NCBI RefSeq assembly: GCF_011440305.1
Contig: NZ_JAAOIW010000018.1
Span: forward strand, 1 to 64,000
Direction: 5' to 3'
Length of the DNA stretch: 64,000 bases
From: Paenibacillus agricola
GTDB taxonomy: Bacteria; Bacillota; Bacilli; Paenibacillales; NBRC-103111
Part shown: in pieces, positions 1-8,069 of the stretch
How the letters are laid out: every line of letters starts with the position of its first letter
Position numbering within the stretch: position 1 is the first letter of the stretch
Translations under genes and position numbers: made by a program
The notes under the pieces: generated by a model
Databases searched by the model: none
The model's input: only the letters and a program-made list of their open reading frames with translations
What the model was told of the DNA's origin: nothing

Positions 1-59
1 GAAAAGTGAGAAGGTAACTATTTAGGATTTGGGGGAGAAGTGGGTCCACCTGCCTATTG

Positions 60-246
60 GACTTCTGTCAAGATAGTAGACACAGATTTTATGCTCACAC
101 AGCCAGACCATGGTACAAACGTTCATACTCAGAGGGCGTGTTGTACCCAATCGAAGAATGTGGATACGTTGATTGTTGTAGAATACCTCAATGGATTCAA
201 AAATGGAGAACGTACTAAATTTTGTGTAAATGGTTAAACTCTCCAT
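60..246 (-). pseudogene. C-terminal tail of an IS3-family OrfB transposase
   Basis: The minus-strand reading contains IFESIEVFYNNQRIH, the pattern seen near the C terminus of IS3/IS150-type OrfB proteins (an F-x-Y-I-E-x-F-Y-N-x-x-R-x-H block). The usual GYLSP-like end is lost after the histidine, probably by frameshift. Another OrfB piece with the N-terminal part of the same type of protein lies at 784-1302 on the same strand. The two may be the ends of one element split by the IS256-type fragment between them; this is inferred, because the middle of OrfB is missing. Confidence 0.5.
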
Positions 247-264
247 TAAGGGAGATGATCATTT

Positions 265-812
265 ATGCAAGATATTAAAGACAAGACATTGAAGGAATTA
301 TCAAAAGACTGCCGGACGGTTGAATATGTTCATGAGATGCTAAAGAATTTGTTTCGTGACACCCTACAGCAGTTATTTGAAGCGGAAATAGACGATCATT
401 TAGGCTACAGCAAGCACAGCTCTGAAGGCGATCTAACAGGCAACAGTCGGAACGGCTACAGTAAAAAGACCATCAAAACCAAGTTTGGGAACACCGAACT
501 GCAGATACCCCGTGATCGAAACAGTGAGTTTGAGCCTCAAGTGATCAAGAAGCATGAAACGAGTCTCAATGGTTAGAGGAGCAGATTATTGGTCTCTACG
601 CGAAAGGCATGTCTACCCAGGACATTGAGGATCATATGCGTGATCTGTATGGTATTGACGTATCACCTACGATGGTAAGCAAGGTGACGGATAAGATCAT
701 GCCACTGGTTACAGAATGATCGTATTCTTGGATGCGATTCACTTTAAAGTACGTCAGGAAAACCGCATTATTAACAAGGCTGCTTACAGCGTATTGGGCA
801 TCAACATGTGAC
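265..812 (+). pseudogene. IS256 (Mutator) family transposase, N-terminal remnant
   Basis: Residues read from 265 give an IS256/Mutator N-terminal region (AEIDDHLGYSKH, then the NSRNGYS motif, then IPRDRN). One missing T near 572 shifts the frame, and reading resumes with EEQIIGLYAKGMSTQDIEDH in the next frame. A second deletion near 717 joins LVTE directly to RIVFLDAIHFKVR. The first catalytic Asp region (FLDAIHFK) is present, but the gene stops at about 811 right after VLGINM, where IS3 sequence in the opposite orientation begins. It cannot encode an active transposase. An AAGGGAG-like ribosome binding site precedes the ATG. Confidence 0.85.
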
Positions 813-1302
813 GTCCATAGGCTTGTTTTAATGCCTGTAGAACCAGTTCCTTTGTCATTCGTTCACTCATGTGCCAGCCTACGATCTTACGCGAGAACAG
901 GTCCATAACGCTCGCCAAATAGAGCCAACCTTCACTTGTTGGCACGTAGGTAGTGTCTGTCACCCACTTCTCATTGGGCTTGCTTGCTGTAAACTCACGG
1001 TTTAATACATTCTCTTGAACCGGCAGGGAGTGTTTGGAGTTGGTTGTCGCTTTGTATTTCCTCACCGTTTTAGAGCGGATCCCATTCGCTTTCATAATCC
1101 GAGTAACCGTACGCTCAGAGATCGATACGCCATTCTTATTTAATTGTAGAGTCACTTTGGGGCTTCCGTAAATCTGCCTGGATCGGTCATACACTTCCTT
1201 GACTTGCCCCGTCCATTCTTTGTGCGGGCGCTCACGATTACTCTCAGGACACCTTAACCACTTGTAATAGCCGCTACGAGAAACTTCCATAATGCGGCAC
1301 AT
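784..1302 (-). pseudogene. IS3-family OrfB transposase, truncated after the first catalytic Asp
   Basis: The protein has the IS150-group OrfB layout: an N-terminal CRIMEVSRSGYYKW motif, a KVTLQLNKNG HTH_21-like helix region and the start of the rve catalytic core at KWVTDTTYV (first Asp of the DDE triad). The second Asp (HSDRGSQY region) and the Glu are absent, because the frame runs into the IS256 fragment at about 810; the last eight residues are foreign. The partner OrfA lies upstream on the same strand at 1350-1640. The element is dead, as both ORFs are damaged. Confidence 0.85.
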
Positions 1303-1349
1303 CTTCTCCAGTCGATACTCGGAGCGGTGTTCATAGATAAACGTGTATC

Positions 1350-1640
1350 TTACCGACGGTCTTTTGCGAAGAAGTAGATGGTTTTTTTTAAGATGTCATT
1401 CTCCATTTCAAGCTGCCGGATCCGCTTTTGCAGGTCAGCCTGGTTCTTGTCTTCGACCTTTAAGTTGCCACTGCCACAAAAAGCGTTACCGGAATCCTGC
1501 TTGAATTCGCTCATCCTGCGGTACAAGGTATTGTCGGACAACCCCAGCTCCCTAGCTACCTGAGCCACCGGTTTCCCCTGTTCTGAATCATTTTAACCGT
1601 TTCTCTTTTGAATTCTTTATCATATTTCTTACTCATCTTG
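1350..1640 (-). pseudogene. IS3-family OrfA transposase with 1-nt frameshift
   Basis: The 5' part starts at the ATG near 1635 (MSKKYDKEFKRETVKMIQ), and the rest reads AQVARELGLSDNTLYR, an HTH, followed by a leucine-zipper-like RIRQLEMENDILKK. A single missing G in the codon after MIQ (AA CAG instead of GAA CAG) splits the frame. The same missing base is present in the second copy at 48670-48920, so the lesion predates the duplication of this region. The terminal region of the element lies around 1690-1715. Confidence 0.8.
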
Positions 1641-1774
1641 GACACCTCGACTGTGTTGAGTTTATTGTCGCATTCTCTTTTCTTGGGGCCAGTTTCTAGT
1701 CTAACATCAAATCTACCTCGAAATTTAGTCTATCTCCTCTTATCTATTATTTCAGTTGGGATTGTTATATAATC

Positions 1775-2765
1775 GCATGTTGCAATTCAACTGATGTTCT
1801 CGGCGAATATGGTTGGTAATCATCTATCAATTATTCACAACATGTAATTCTGCAAGTAATTAAATATGCATTTTTACATGTGTATATAATTGCATAAATG
1901 AACTGCAAAGAGGGAGAGGTTGTTTTATCCCATAAGCCGGTCCGCTGACATAGTCGAAAACCTAATCTGGCTGATCCTGAATAACTAACGAACGACCTAC
2001 AGGGCTGGCGCCTGCGAACCGTAACTTATGATCGCACATGGTTTGTGAACAAGCGTCAATGAAAACATGTAATTTTATAAGTAAATACATTTGTATAAGT
2101 AGATGTATTAAATGAATGTAGTAATGTAACTGATAGAGGCGCCTTGGCAAATATGTTGGCAATCAAACACCAATTTTTACATGTAATTTAACATGTGAAT
2201 ATACAATTATAAGTACATATATATAATTGCATGTTGCAATTCAACTGATGTTCTCGGCGAATATGGTTGGTAATCATCTATTAATTATTCACAACATGTA
2301 ATTCTGCAAGTAATTAAATATGCATTTTTACATGTGTATATAATTGCATAAATGAACTGCAAAGAGGGAGAGGTTGTTTTATCCCATAAGCCGGCCCGCT
2401 GACATAGTCGAAAACCTAATCTGGCTGATCCTGAATAACTAACGAACGACCTACAGGGCTGGCGCCTGCGAACCGTAACTTATGATCGTATATGGTTTGT
2501 GAACAAGCGTCAATGAAATACATGTAATTTTATAAGTAAATACATTTGTATAAGTAGATGTATTAAATGAATGTAGTGATGTAACTGATAGAGGCGCCTT
2601 GGCAAATATGGTGGCAATCAAACACCAATTTTTACATGTAATTTAACATGTGAATACACAATTATAAGTACATATATAATTGCATGTAGAAATTAAACTA
2701 ATATTCCCGACGAATATGGTTGGTAATCATCTATCAATTATTCACAACATGTAATTCAACAAGTA
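1775..2765. repeat. 454-bp tandem repeat, two full units plus one partial
   Basis: Unit 1 is 1775-2228, unit 2 is 2229-2681 and a partial third is 2682 to about 2765. Each unit begins GCATGTTGCAATTCAACTG (diverged in the third). The units are nearly identical. Each has AT-rich flanks containing several ACATGTAATT-like words and a GC-richer core of about 150 nt. In the core of unit 1, complementary strings can pair: AGCCGG with CTGGCT, GCGAACC with GGTTTGT, CAGG with CCTG. GGCGCC appears twice per unit. No convincing ORF is present. It could be a structured RNA gene or a repeat of a mobile element. Copy 2 of the surrounding block (49020) lacks it except for a short TGTAATTCT. Confidence 0.8.
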
Positions 2766-3011
2766 CCTGCCGTAGTCATTTCTCCAGACATGAAGTTGTC
2801 CATTGTCATTCCCCTTCCCGTTTAATTCATCAATTGATATACCTATTATAATAGAGCCTTTGTCCGCTGCACAGTGATATAGAACGTGAGTTTGTCACTG
2901 ATGGAATAGTTGCCATGGTGCTTTCGATCAGAATTTTTATTGAGAGAAAACTTAATATACTTTGTCATATAATAGTATAATCATACTTATTGAATACGGA
3001 GAGGGCATTAA

Positions 3012-3491
3012 ATGTCATTTGAAAAAAAGATTTTATTTAGCCAATGGATTAATCCTTATATGGATGATTATTCTTGTTCCTTTTGCATGAAAGGTGAGTC
3101 CGTAGATAGCATCGCTATTCAAAACAGCATTACTAAACTATTGAAGGGCAAAGAGGATTCGGAGTGCATCTATTTACTTTGTGTAAAGGACGAACACAAT
3201 TGTATACCCATATATATAGGCAAGAGTAAAACACCAGTAACACGTTGGAACAGTCATATAAAAAACTTGTATATAGGAAAAAGCTCTTATAGCAAGTGGA
3301 AGATTTATCTGTTAGATAATAATCGAGCAAACTACGATTGCATTTTGGTGGTTATTCCTGAGGTAGCTATATCAGAGCCGCCAATTAAAGGGTTTCCAAA
3401 AACCATTGGATCAATTGAATATCAACTTGTTAGCTTGGCTTCTGATGCTTTTCCAGACACGCCCCTGAACAAAGAGGGGAACCGCAGATGA
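3012..3491 (+). CDS. GIY-YIG fold nuclease-like protein, copy 1
   Basis: The 159-aa protein shows a GIY-YIG pattern: IYL at residues 53-55, YIG at 68-70, then Arg78 and His82 in the helix that follows (RWNSHI), a Glu at 136 (SIEYQLV) and an Asn at 153 near the C terminus (PLNKEG). These match the catalytic Tyr, Arg, Glu and Asn positions of the family, so a metal-dependent endonuclease is plausible. No zinc finger or DNA-binding domain is attached. The start has GGAGAGGG at an 8-nt spacing. The stop overlaps the next start by 4 nt, so the two are probably translationally coupled. This copy is intact; copy 2 has a 1-nt deletion near codon 13. Target and role are unknown. Confidence 0.75.
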   Translation: MSFEKKILFSQWINPYMDDYSCSFCMKGESVDSIAIQNSITKLLKGKEDSECIYLLCVKDEHNCIPIYIGKSKTPVTRWNSHIKNLYIGKSSYSKWKIYLLDNNRANYDCILVVIPEVAISEPPIKGFPKTIGSIEYQLVSLASDAFPDTPLNKEGNRR

Positions 3492-4105
3492 TAGACTTTA
3501 ATGAATGGTTAATGCAGTTATCCAATCATTACTTTGTTCCTTTGTTTAGTACTAATGATGGCTTATTAGTTAATGTCAAAACAAAGAATGATCGTACATT
3601 ATTAATGCGCTCAGCTGATATGGAAAATGCAGTTATTAGTACGATTGAAAATAATATAAGTAACGATGCCTGGGAAGGCTTGATTTACGTGATGGGTAAA
3701 GGACTAGCTGCATCATTCCAACTGATGTACATAGGCAAAGCTGAAAAAAAGGGCGTAACCAATCCTATCAGTGAAAATATTAAGAATATCCGTAAGAACC
3801 AGCATAAATTCGCAAGATGGGGTGACGGCATTGCTTATCATATTGGGGATTTAAGTCATGCGATGTATAGGTTTGAAGCCTATAAGAAACCAAGTAAGAA
3901 ATACATGACTTGGGCAAAAGCCCTCTTTGAAACTAATGATCTACCTATGCTAAAGGAGCCAATATTCTTTTTTATTGCACCTTGGTTTACTGGTGACAAA
4001 GGTTTGTCTGGTTTGTCCTGTTCATTGCCTGCGGTTGAAAAAGAAATGATTGCTATAGCATCAGTTCAATTTGCTGATACATTACTAAACGTAGACGGTA
4101 TATAA
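3488..4105 (+). CDS. Second, divergent GIY-YIG-like protein, copy 1
   Basis: The 205-aa protein repeats the GIY-YIG logic with little sequence similarity to its neighbour: LIYVM at 65-69, YIG at 81-83, Arg110 in FARWGDG, Glu184/186 in AVEKEM and Asn201 near the end (LLNVDG). The order and spacing fit an insertion-rich GIY-YIG domain, which is inference from motifs. It overlaps the first GIY-YIG gene by 4 nt and is followed 12 nt later by the DUF6884-like gene, so the three form an operon. Both window copies of this gene are intact (five differences between them), unlike their neighbours, which suggests it is still selected or recently duplicated. Confidence 0.65.
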   Translation: MIDFNEWLMQLSNHYFVPLFSTNDGLLVNVKTKNDRTLLMRSADMENAVISTIENNISNDAWEGLIYVMGKGLAASFQLMYIGKAEKKGVTNPISENIKNIRKNQHKFARWGDGIAYHIGDLSHAMYRFEAYKKPSKKYMTWAKALFETNDLPMLKEPIFFFIAPWFTGDKGLSGLSCSLPAVEKEMIAIASVQFADTLLNVDGI

Positions 4106-4120
4106 AGGCAGGTGACTATG

Positions 4121-4535
4121 ATGTACGCTTTAATTAGCTGTACCAAGTTGAAACAGGAATACAGTTGCTCAGCTAGAGAAATGTATGTAAAAGTCGGCAT
4201 TGTTCAGCAAAGCGGTTAAATATATCGAGCAGCAAGGGTACAACGATTGGTTTATTCTTTCTGCCAAGTATGGGCTGTTAAGTAAGGTTGAAGTTACTGA
4301 TCCGTATGACGTAACGCTTAACAATATGAAAGCACCTGAAAAAAAAGAGTGGTCTAGGAAAGTCGCGGATCAGATATTAAGCTTGAATTTAAACAGTGTG
4401 GACGTTTACGCAGGAATGAACTATCGGAAGTTTCTACTGCCATTGCTGGATGCGCAGGGAATTAAATGGAGTATACCGTTAATGGGTAAGGGCATAGGGC
4501 AGCAGTTGCAGTTTTATAATAGAAAGTTCAATTAG
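4121..4535 (+). pseudogene. DUF6884-like protein, copy 1, frameshifted near codon 25
   Basis: The reading begins MYALISCTKLKQEYSCSARE; an extra A in the codon run at about 4190 shifts the frame, and the rest continues from 4200 (FSKAVKYIEQQGYNDWFILSAKYG). The pattern, with an N-terminal CxK...ARE(M/L)Y, then WFILSAKYGLL, then EPYDVTL and a C-terminal PLMGKGIGQQLQF, fits the DUF6884 family as I know it, a phage and plasmid-associated family of unknown function. The ATG at 4118 or 4121 follows AAGGCAGGTGACT. Copy 2 has the opposite situation (intact start, broken end), so the ancestral protein of about 139 aa can be rebuilt. Confidence 0.7.
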
Positions 4536-4641
4536 GTTTAGGCTGTTCAAGAGTAAAAGCATGGGGGCTATTTTACGCTTAGGGTGTCCTGAAGAAAGGC
4601 AGTAATGAAAGGAGGAAACACGGCTTTGCATTTTCCTCAAT

Positions 4642-4752
4642 ATGTCAACTGAGACATGGGCTCCTTTAGAGCGTGGAAAACGTATGAATGGAAAAACCAA
4701 AGAATATGCAGTCTATAGACAAATTTGTAAAATGAGACAAAAAAACAAGTGA
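4642..4752 (+). pseudogene. 3' end of a small hypothetical gene, 5' end deleted
   Basis: The last 36 codons (from MSTETWAPLERGKRMNGKTK) match the C-terminal half of the intact 70-aa gene at 60938-61150. The first half is missing: the sequence upstream is instead the region that follows the DUF6884-like gene. The junction falls in a CAT shared by both parental sites. This is the scar of the 10.17-kb deletion that separates copy 1 from copy 2. Confidence 0.8.
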
Positions 4753-4880
4753 TAAGCTCAGCTTGGTGTGGTAAGCATTAGGCTTTCACGTCTAACTTGA
4801 CACCCATACTCGTAAGAGTAGGGCTGAGTATGAACATTCTGAAACCAGGTTAAAACCACCAGAAGGGAAGAACCACACCT

Positions 4881-5891
4881 ATGTTTGAATTTCGAGCAGC
4901 CAGAAACAGCCCTTTTAAAGAAATACACGACATTGCTCACCTTGAAGAACTGAAGCATTGCTTACAGGACGAGTACGAAAACGGCGAGCGGGTTTCTTAC
5001 GAGCTCAAGGAAAGGCTGTTTTATTTGTATTTACGATTAGGGGAACTGGAGCCGCATAAGGATTCCTACAAGGATTCGATCACAAAGTTAGTTCTAGATA
5101 TTGGCTGGGATATCAAACGCCGCAAGGTTAATTATGAGCAAGCACAGTTATTTTTTGAGGATTTGATTCAATTAGCTAGACCCCGTACCATACCGATAGC
5201 TCATTATCGCTTGGGGTTTATTCATTTTTATAATAAAAAATATCATTCGGCCATTCGGAGCTTTGAGAAAGCTTTGATTAAGCACGACCCGCGCATTCTC
5301 GGACGGCTACCGCATCCTAAGGAAAAGTTGGATGAATCCCAAAGCATGAAGGCACAGGCCCAAACGGCTTTAGCGTATGCAGCATATAGTGCGGAGCTGG
5401 CTAGAAAGGCAATACGTATGTACGAGGAGCTTGGCAATCCCGACGATTATGATATCGATTATGTGATGAAGCTGGAGCAAGAAATTCTTAAGCAGGAGTC
5501 TAAGCCTTATATGTGCTTGACGCCGACAGGCAGATCCTCTATTAGTGAACAGGAATACCGGGAATTGAAGGAGGATAAAACAGCCTTTATTTTCGATTGT
5601 ACCGACCATGATGTGCAGCGGGTTTTTATCAAAGGGAAGCTGAAAAATTTCTCTCCCCGAAGGATGCAGATTTTGGAGATTCTTTTCGTAAGACATAAAC
5701 CTGTGCCTCAAAGAGAAATCACCGATAAGCTGAACATCAGTCAAGTTAGCCGGTACATGAATGAATTAAAGAGCCTTCTATCCCTATATGGCTTGGACGA
5801 GCAGAGTATTGTCGCGGATAATGGGTACCGTATCAATCATCCGAACCCGATTCTAATCTGTAATGAAAATGACCCCAAATATATGATGTAA
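4881..5891 (+). CDS. TPR protein with C-terminal winged-helix domain, copy 1
   Basis: The 336-aa protein is mostly helical. TPR-like repeats centre on residues 100-200 (HYRLGFIHFYNKKYHSAIRSFEKAL is one repeat; AYAAYSAELARKAIRMYEEL another). A C-terminal winged helix at about 255-320 contains REITDKLNISQVSRYMNELK. It is probably a regulator that senses a ligand or peptide with its TPRs, which is inferred from architecture. The ATG follows GAAGGGAAG about a dozen bases upstream. An 8-base GGTGTGGT near 4766 is complementary to ACCACACC just before the start. A strong terminator follows at 5898. Copy 2 (61278-62288) is full length too, about 97 percent identical by eye. Confidence 0.75.
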   Translation: MFEFRAARNSPFKEIHDIAHLEELKHCLQDEYENGERVSYELKERLFYLYLRLGELEPHKDSYKDSITKLVLDIGWDIKRRKVNYEQAQLFFEDLIQLARPRTIPIAHYRLGFIHFYNKKYHSAIRSFEKALIKHDPRILGRLPHPKEKLDESQSMKAQAQTALAYAAYSAELARKAIRMYEELGNPDDYDIDYVMKLEQEILKQESKPYMCLTPTGRSSISEQEYRELKEDKTAFIFDCTDHDVQRVFIKGKLKNFSPRRMQILEILFVRHKPVPQREITDKLNISQVSRYMNELKSLLSLYGLDEQSIVADNGYRINHPNPILICNENDPKYMM

Positions 5892-5897
5892 TGTTTA

Positions 5898-5932
5898 GAA
5901 GCGCCGGTAGCGGCGCTTCTTTTCTTTTTACC
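5898..5932 (+). terminator. Rho-independent terminator after the TPR gene
   Basis: GAAGCGCCG, a GTAG loop and CGGCGCTTC form a perfect 9-bp stem followed by TTTTCTTTTT. It starts 6 nt after the TPR gene's stop codon and is repeated in copy 2. Confidence 0.95.
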
Positions 5933-5995
5933 TTACAGGTGTTGTAACCCTCGTGTCCTACAATAAAAGTATCTTAAATCGAGGGGGAATTACAT

Positions 5996-6748
5996 ATGAA
6001 ACAATTGAAAAAGACTTTATTGGAATTGCTGAATATTCAAGGAGTAAGCGGACGAGAGGACAAAGTAGCTGCCTATGTGACTCAACGTTTAACCGGGCGT
6101 GACTTTACTATAGAACACGACCACTTTGGGAATGTTTTAGCGCAGAAGCATTTTGGAGCCACGAGTCATGGGCCAGTACTGCTGCTATCCGCTCATATGG
6201 ATACGGTAGTTTCTTTTGTGCCTGGACGGCGAATTGTGTGGGAGGATAATGATATCCTGCGCAGCTCCGAAGGTATCCTTGGGGCGGATGATCGGGCTGG
6301 GATTGCTATACTTCTTGAGGTGATAGAGAGGATGGACCGTCTCTCCTTTAACGGTACGCTCAAAATTGCTTTTACTCGGGATGAAGAGAGAGGGCGCATC
6401 GGCTCGAATGAAATTGCAGTAGAACAGATGAGAAACATGGAGCTTTTGGCAGAGGCACTTAGACGCAGAGGGTTTTCCTTCCGGTACCTGGGAAATCAGT
6501 TGATCTTGCAGCCAGGGTCAGGAAAGGGGGAGCTATACCTTATAAAGGGGTTGCTTAATGCACTTCAAATCGAAGCCTCGTACAGAGAGGGTATGGTCAT
6601 ATTGGAAAAAATTCATTTTACCGAGGATTTGGCGGAGCTTGTTTCGTTGTACAAAGCCTATAATCAGGAATCCCGGTGTCCGACGCATATGAGATCCTGG
6701 AAAACCTTCGTGAAGCGGAGGCATGGATACAATGGTCAAAATGCTTAG
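5996..6748 (+). pseudogene. M42/M20-like metallopeptidase 5' half fused by deletion to the next gene
   Basis: Residues 1-140 match the intact peptidase of copy 2 (62393-63163), including SAHMDTV (His67, Asp69), GADDRAG and TRDEERG. After GSNEIA the frame passes without a break into the following gene (VEQMRNMELLAEALRRRG), so about 430 bp that hold the C-terminal half of the peptidase, its stop and the next gene's start are gone. The fused frame then ends at 6748, because a 38-bp deletion puts the second gene out of frame. The remaining metal ligands (ADRR, C-terminal His) are missing, so it is very unlikely to be an active peptidase. GAGGGGG lies before the ATG. Confidence 0.85.
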
Positions 6749-7142
6749 CAAAGCGGGTATTCTTACAGAAATGAGTTGCGACGGGCATGGCCGAAATGCA
6801 CCGAAGATTTGGTTTGCGGGCGCTTGGAATGCGGCTTGGTTTGAGATTGTGAGCTGTAAGGTGCTGGGGGAATTGAAGCTTCATTATCGCTGGGTGGTTA
6901 AGGAAAAGGGGACAAGTGAGCATATCTTGACGGCAAAGAGAACCTCCCCGGAGAGATGGAACCTGAAACTCGTTCAGGAGGATGCAATGAGGATTGGTAC
7001 TTATCTGGACATGCATGCAGAGGAGCTGAGCAATTACAAACGGAAGTGTTTTAAACATCGAAGCATGAAGGAACAAGCCGTGCTTTTATCACGGGATTAT
7101 GAGGTGTTGAAAATGTGGATGAAGGAGAAGGTTACGGGATGA
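6723..7142 (+). pseudogene. 3' part of a hypothetical gene, copy 1, cut by a 38-bp deletion
   Basis: From about 6737 this frame encodes VKMLSKAGILTEMSCDGHGR...APKIWFAGAWNAAWFEIV and continues to a Lys-rich end (WMKEKVTG). It is the same protein as 63460-63951 in copy 2. In copy 1 the codons for KLDTLTLDAGVAYL are missing (38 bp), which separates this piece from its own 5' part at 6421-6736. I do not recognise the family. The block CDGHGR-x-APKIWF is its most distinctive motif. Its stop overlaps the ATG of a short ORF at 7139 (MRIGFTDTNAHSLTSYC), which is the truncated start of the next gene. Confidence 0.7.
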
Positions 7143-7246
7143 GGATCGGGTTCACAGATACGAACGCCCATTCCCTGACATCCTACTGCCCAAACCCTAT
7201 GGTACATTCTTATCAGACGCTTTACCAGAAAGGATGCTGCATATGA
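7139..7246 (+). pseudogene. Truncated start of the next gene of the duplicated block
   Basis: ATG at 7139 overlaps the preceding stop (ATGA) and reads MRIGFTDTNAHSLTSYC, identical apart from one residue to the start at 63948 in copy 2. Copy 2 runs off the window in this frame. Here it diverges after the cysteine and stops at 7246, inside the VWA gene start. The end of the true homology cannot be placed, because copy 2 stops at the same point. Confidence 0.5.
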
Positions 7247-7980
7247 TTTCACCCATTCAAACAACTTTTGCCTGGAACAAACAGTACTGGCCAACCGGAG
7301 GAGTAGAACGGGCGTATCTGCTTCTAGAATTGAAAGGTAACGCTGCTACGAATATGGAAAGAGCCCCGATGAACGTATCATTGGTACTCGACCGCAGCGG
7401 CTCCATGAGCGGAGCACCGCTTGCTTACAGTAAAAAAGCCTGTCAATTTGTCACCGAACAAATGGGACAGCAAGATCAACTAAGCTTGGTTGCTTTCGAT
7501 GATGAGGTTAGGATTGTTTTCGCTCCGCAAAGTGTGTCTCACAAAGATATAATGAAACAGCAAATTGAAACCATTCGATCCGGCGGCTCTACGAATTTGA
7601 GTGGAGGGCTGCTTCAAGGAATTCAATACGTTGTGCAAGGTAAAAAGGATGGGAGCATTAACCGTGTGATCCTTTTATCTGATGGCCATGCCAATGAAGG
7701 GATTACGGATCGTGCCAAGCTGCAGTCCATCGCTAGAGAGTTTCAAGGCATGGGGATGAGCATTACAACCATGGGTGTTGGGGATGGATTCGATGAGGAA
7801 TTGATGGAGGGTATTGCTGATGATGGGGGAGGTAATTTTTACTTCATTGAGAAGTCGGAAAGCATACCTGACATCTTCGTCAAGGAATTAGACGGTTTAT
7901 TAACTGTAGTTGCCCAGAATGTGCGGCTGACGATAAAGCCTTCAGAAAAAAAAGTGGCAGTGCAACATATTGGACAATAG
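7243..7980 (+). CDS. VWA-domain protein, probably C-terminally truncated
   Basis: The 245-aa protein has a full von Willebrand factor A metal-ion site: DRSGSMSG at about residues 50-57, a Thr in GGSTNLSGG and an Asp in LSDGHANEG. Such proteins bind partner proteins in a Mg-dependent way. Similar bacterial proteins with an N-terminal beta sandwich and extra C-terminal beta domain are usually longer, so the stop after KVAVQHIGQ probably marks truncation (inference). I chose ATG 7243 because AAAGGA lies 6 nt upstream; the ATG at 7234 sits on the ribosome binding site itself. There is no signal peptide, so it acts in the cytoplasm. Confidence 0.8.
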   Translation: MISPIQTTFAWNKQYWPTGGVERAYLLLELKGNAATNMERAPMNVSLVLDRSGSMSGAPLAYSKKACQFVTEQMGQQDQLSLVAFDDEVRIVFAPQSVSHKDIMKQQIETIRSGGSTNLSGGLLQGIQYVVQGKKDGSINRVILLSDGHANEGITDRAKLQSIAREFQGMGMSITTMGVGDGFDEELMEGIADDGGGNFYFIEKSESIPDIFVKELDGLLTVVAQNVRLTIKPSEKKVAVQHIGQ

Positions 7981-8030
7981 CCACTCTGCTTGAGATTATT
8001 ATTCGTTACTGCTGATATTTTCGCCGGAAT

Positions 8031-8056
8031 AAAAGACGGACACCTAAGTGTCCATC
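8031..8056 (-). terminator. Terminator of the riboswitch-controlled gene
   Basis: Read on the minus strand, GATGGACAC-TTAG-GTGTCCGTC forms a stem followed by TTTTATT. It lies 14 nt beyond the stop of the minus-strand gene at 8070. Confidence 0.85.
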
Positions 8057-8069
8057 TTAGTAGTATTTA

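Larger units (their letters stand above)
2855..7195. repeat. Duplicated block, copy 1 (deletion derivative)
   Basis: This block is nearly identical to 49030-50859 joined to 61027-64000. It carries the two GIY-YIG genes, the DUF6884-like gene, a small ORF, the TPR/winged-helix gene, the metallopeptidase and the following gene. Compared with copy 2 it lacks 10.17 kb at position 4629 (CAT-CAT microhomology), about 430 bp inside the peptidase and 38 bp inside the next gene. It retains a 70-bp stretch that copy 2 has lost. The IS3 OrfA remnant upstream is also shared. The right limit is set where copy 2 runs off the window. Confidence 0.9.

Noticed and set aside
1775-2765. CRISPR array
   Set aside because: The repeat unit is 454 bp and continuous, without unique spacers, and no cas genes are nearby.
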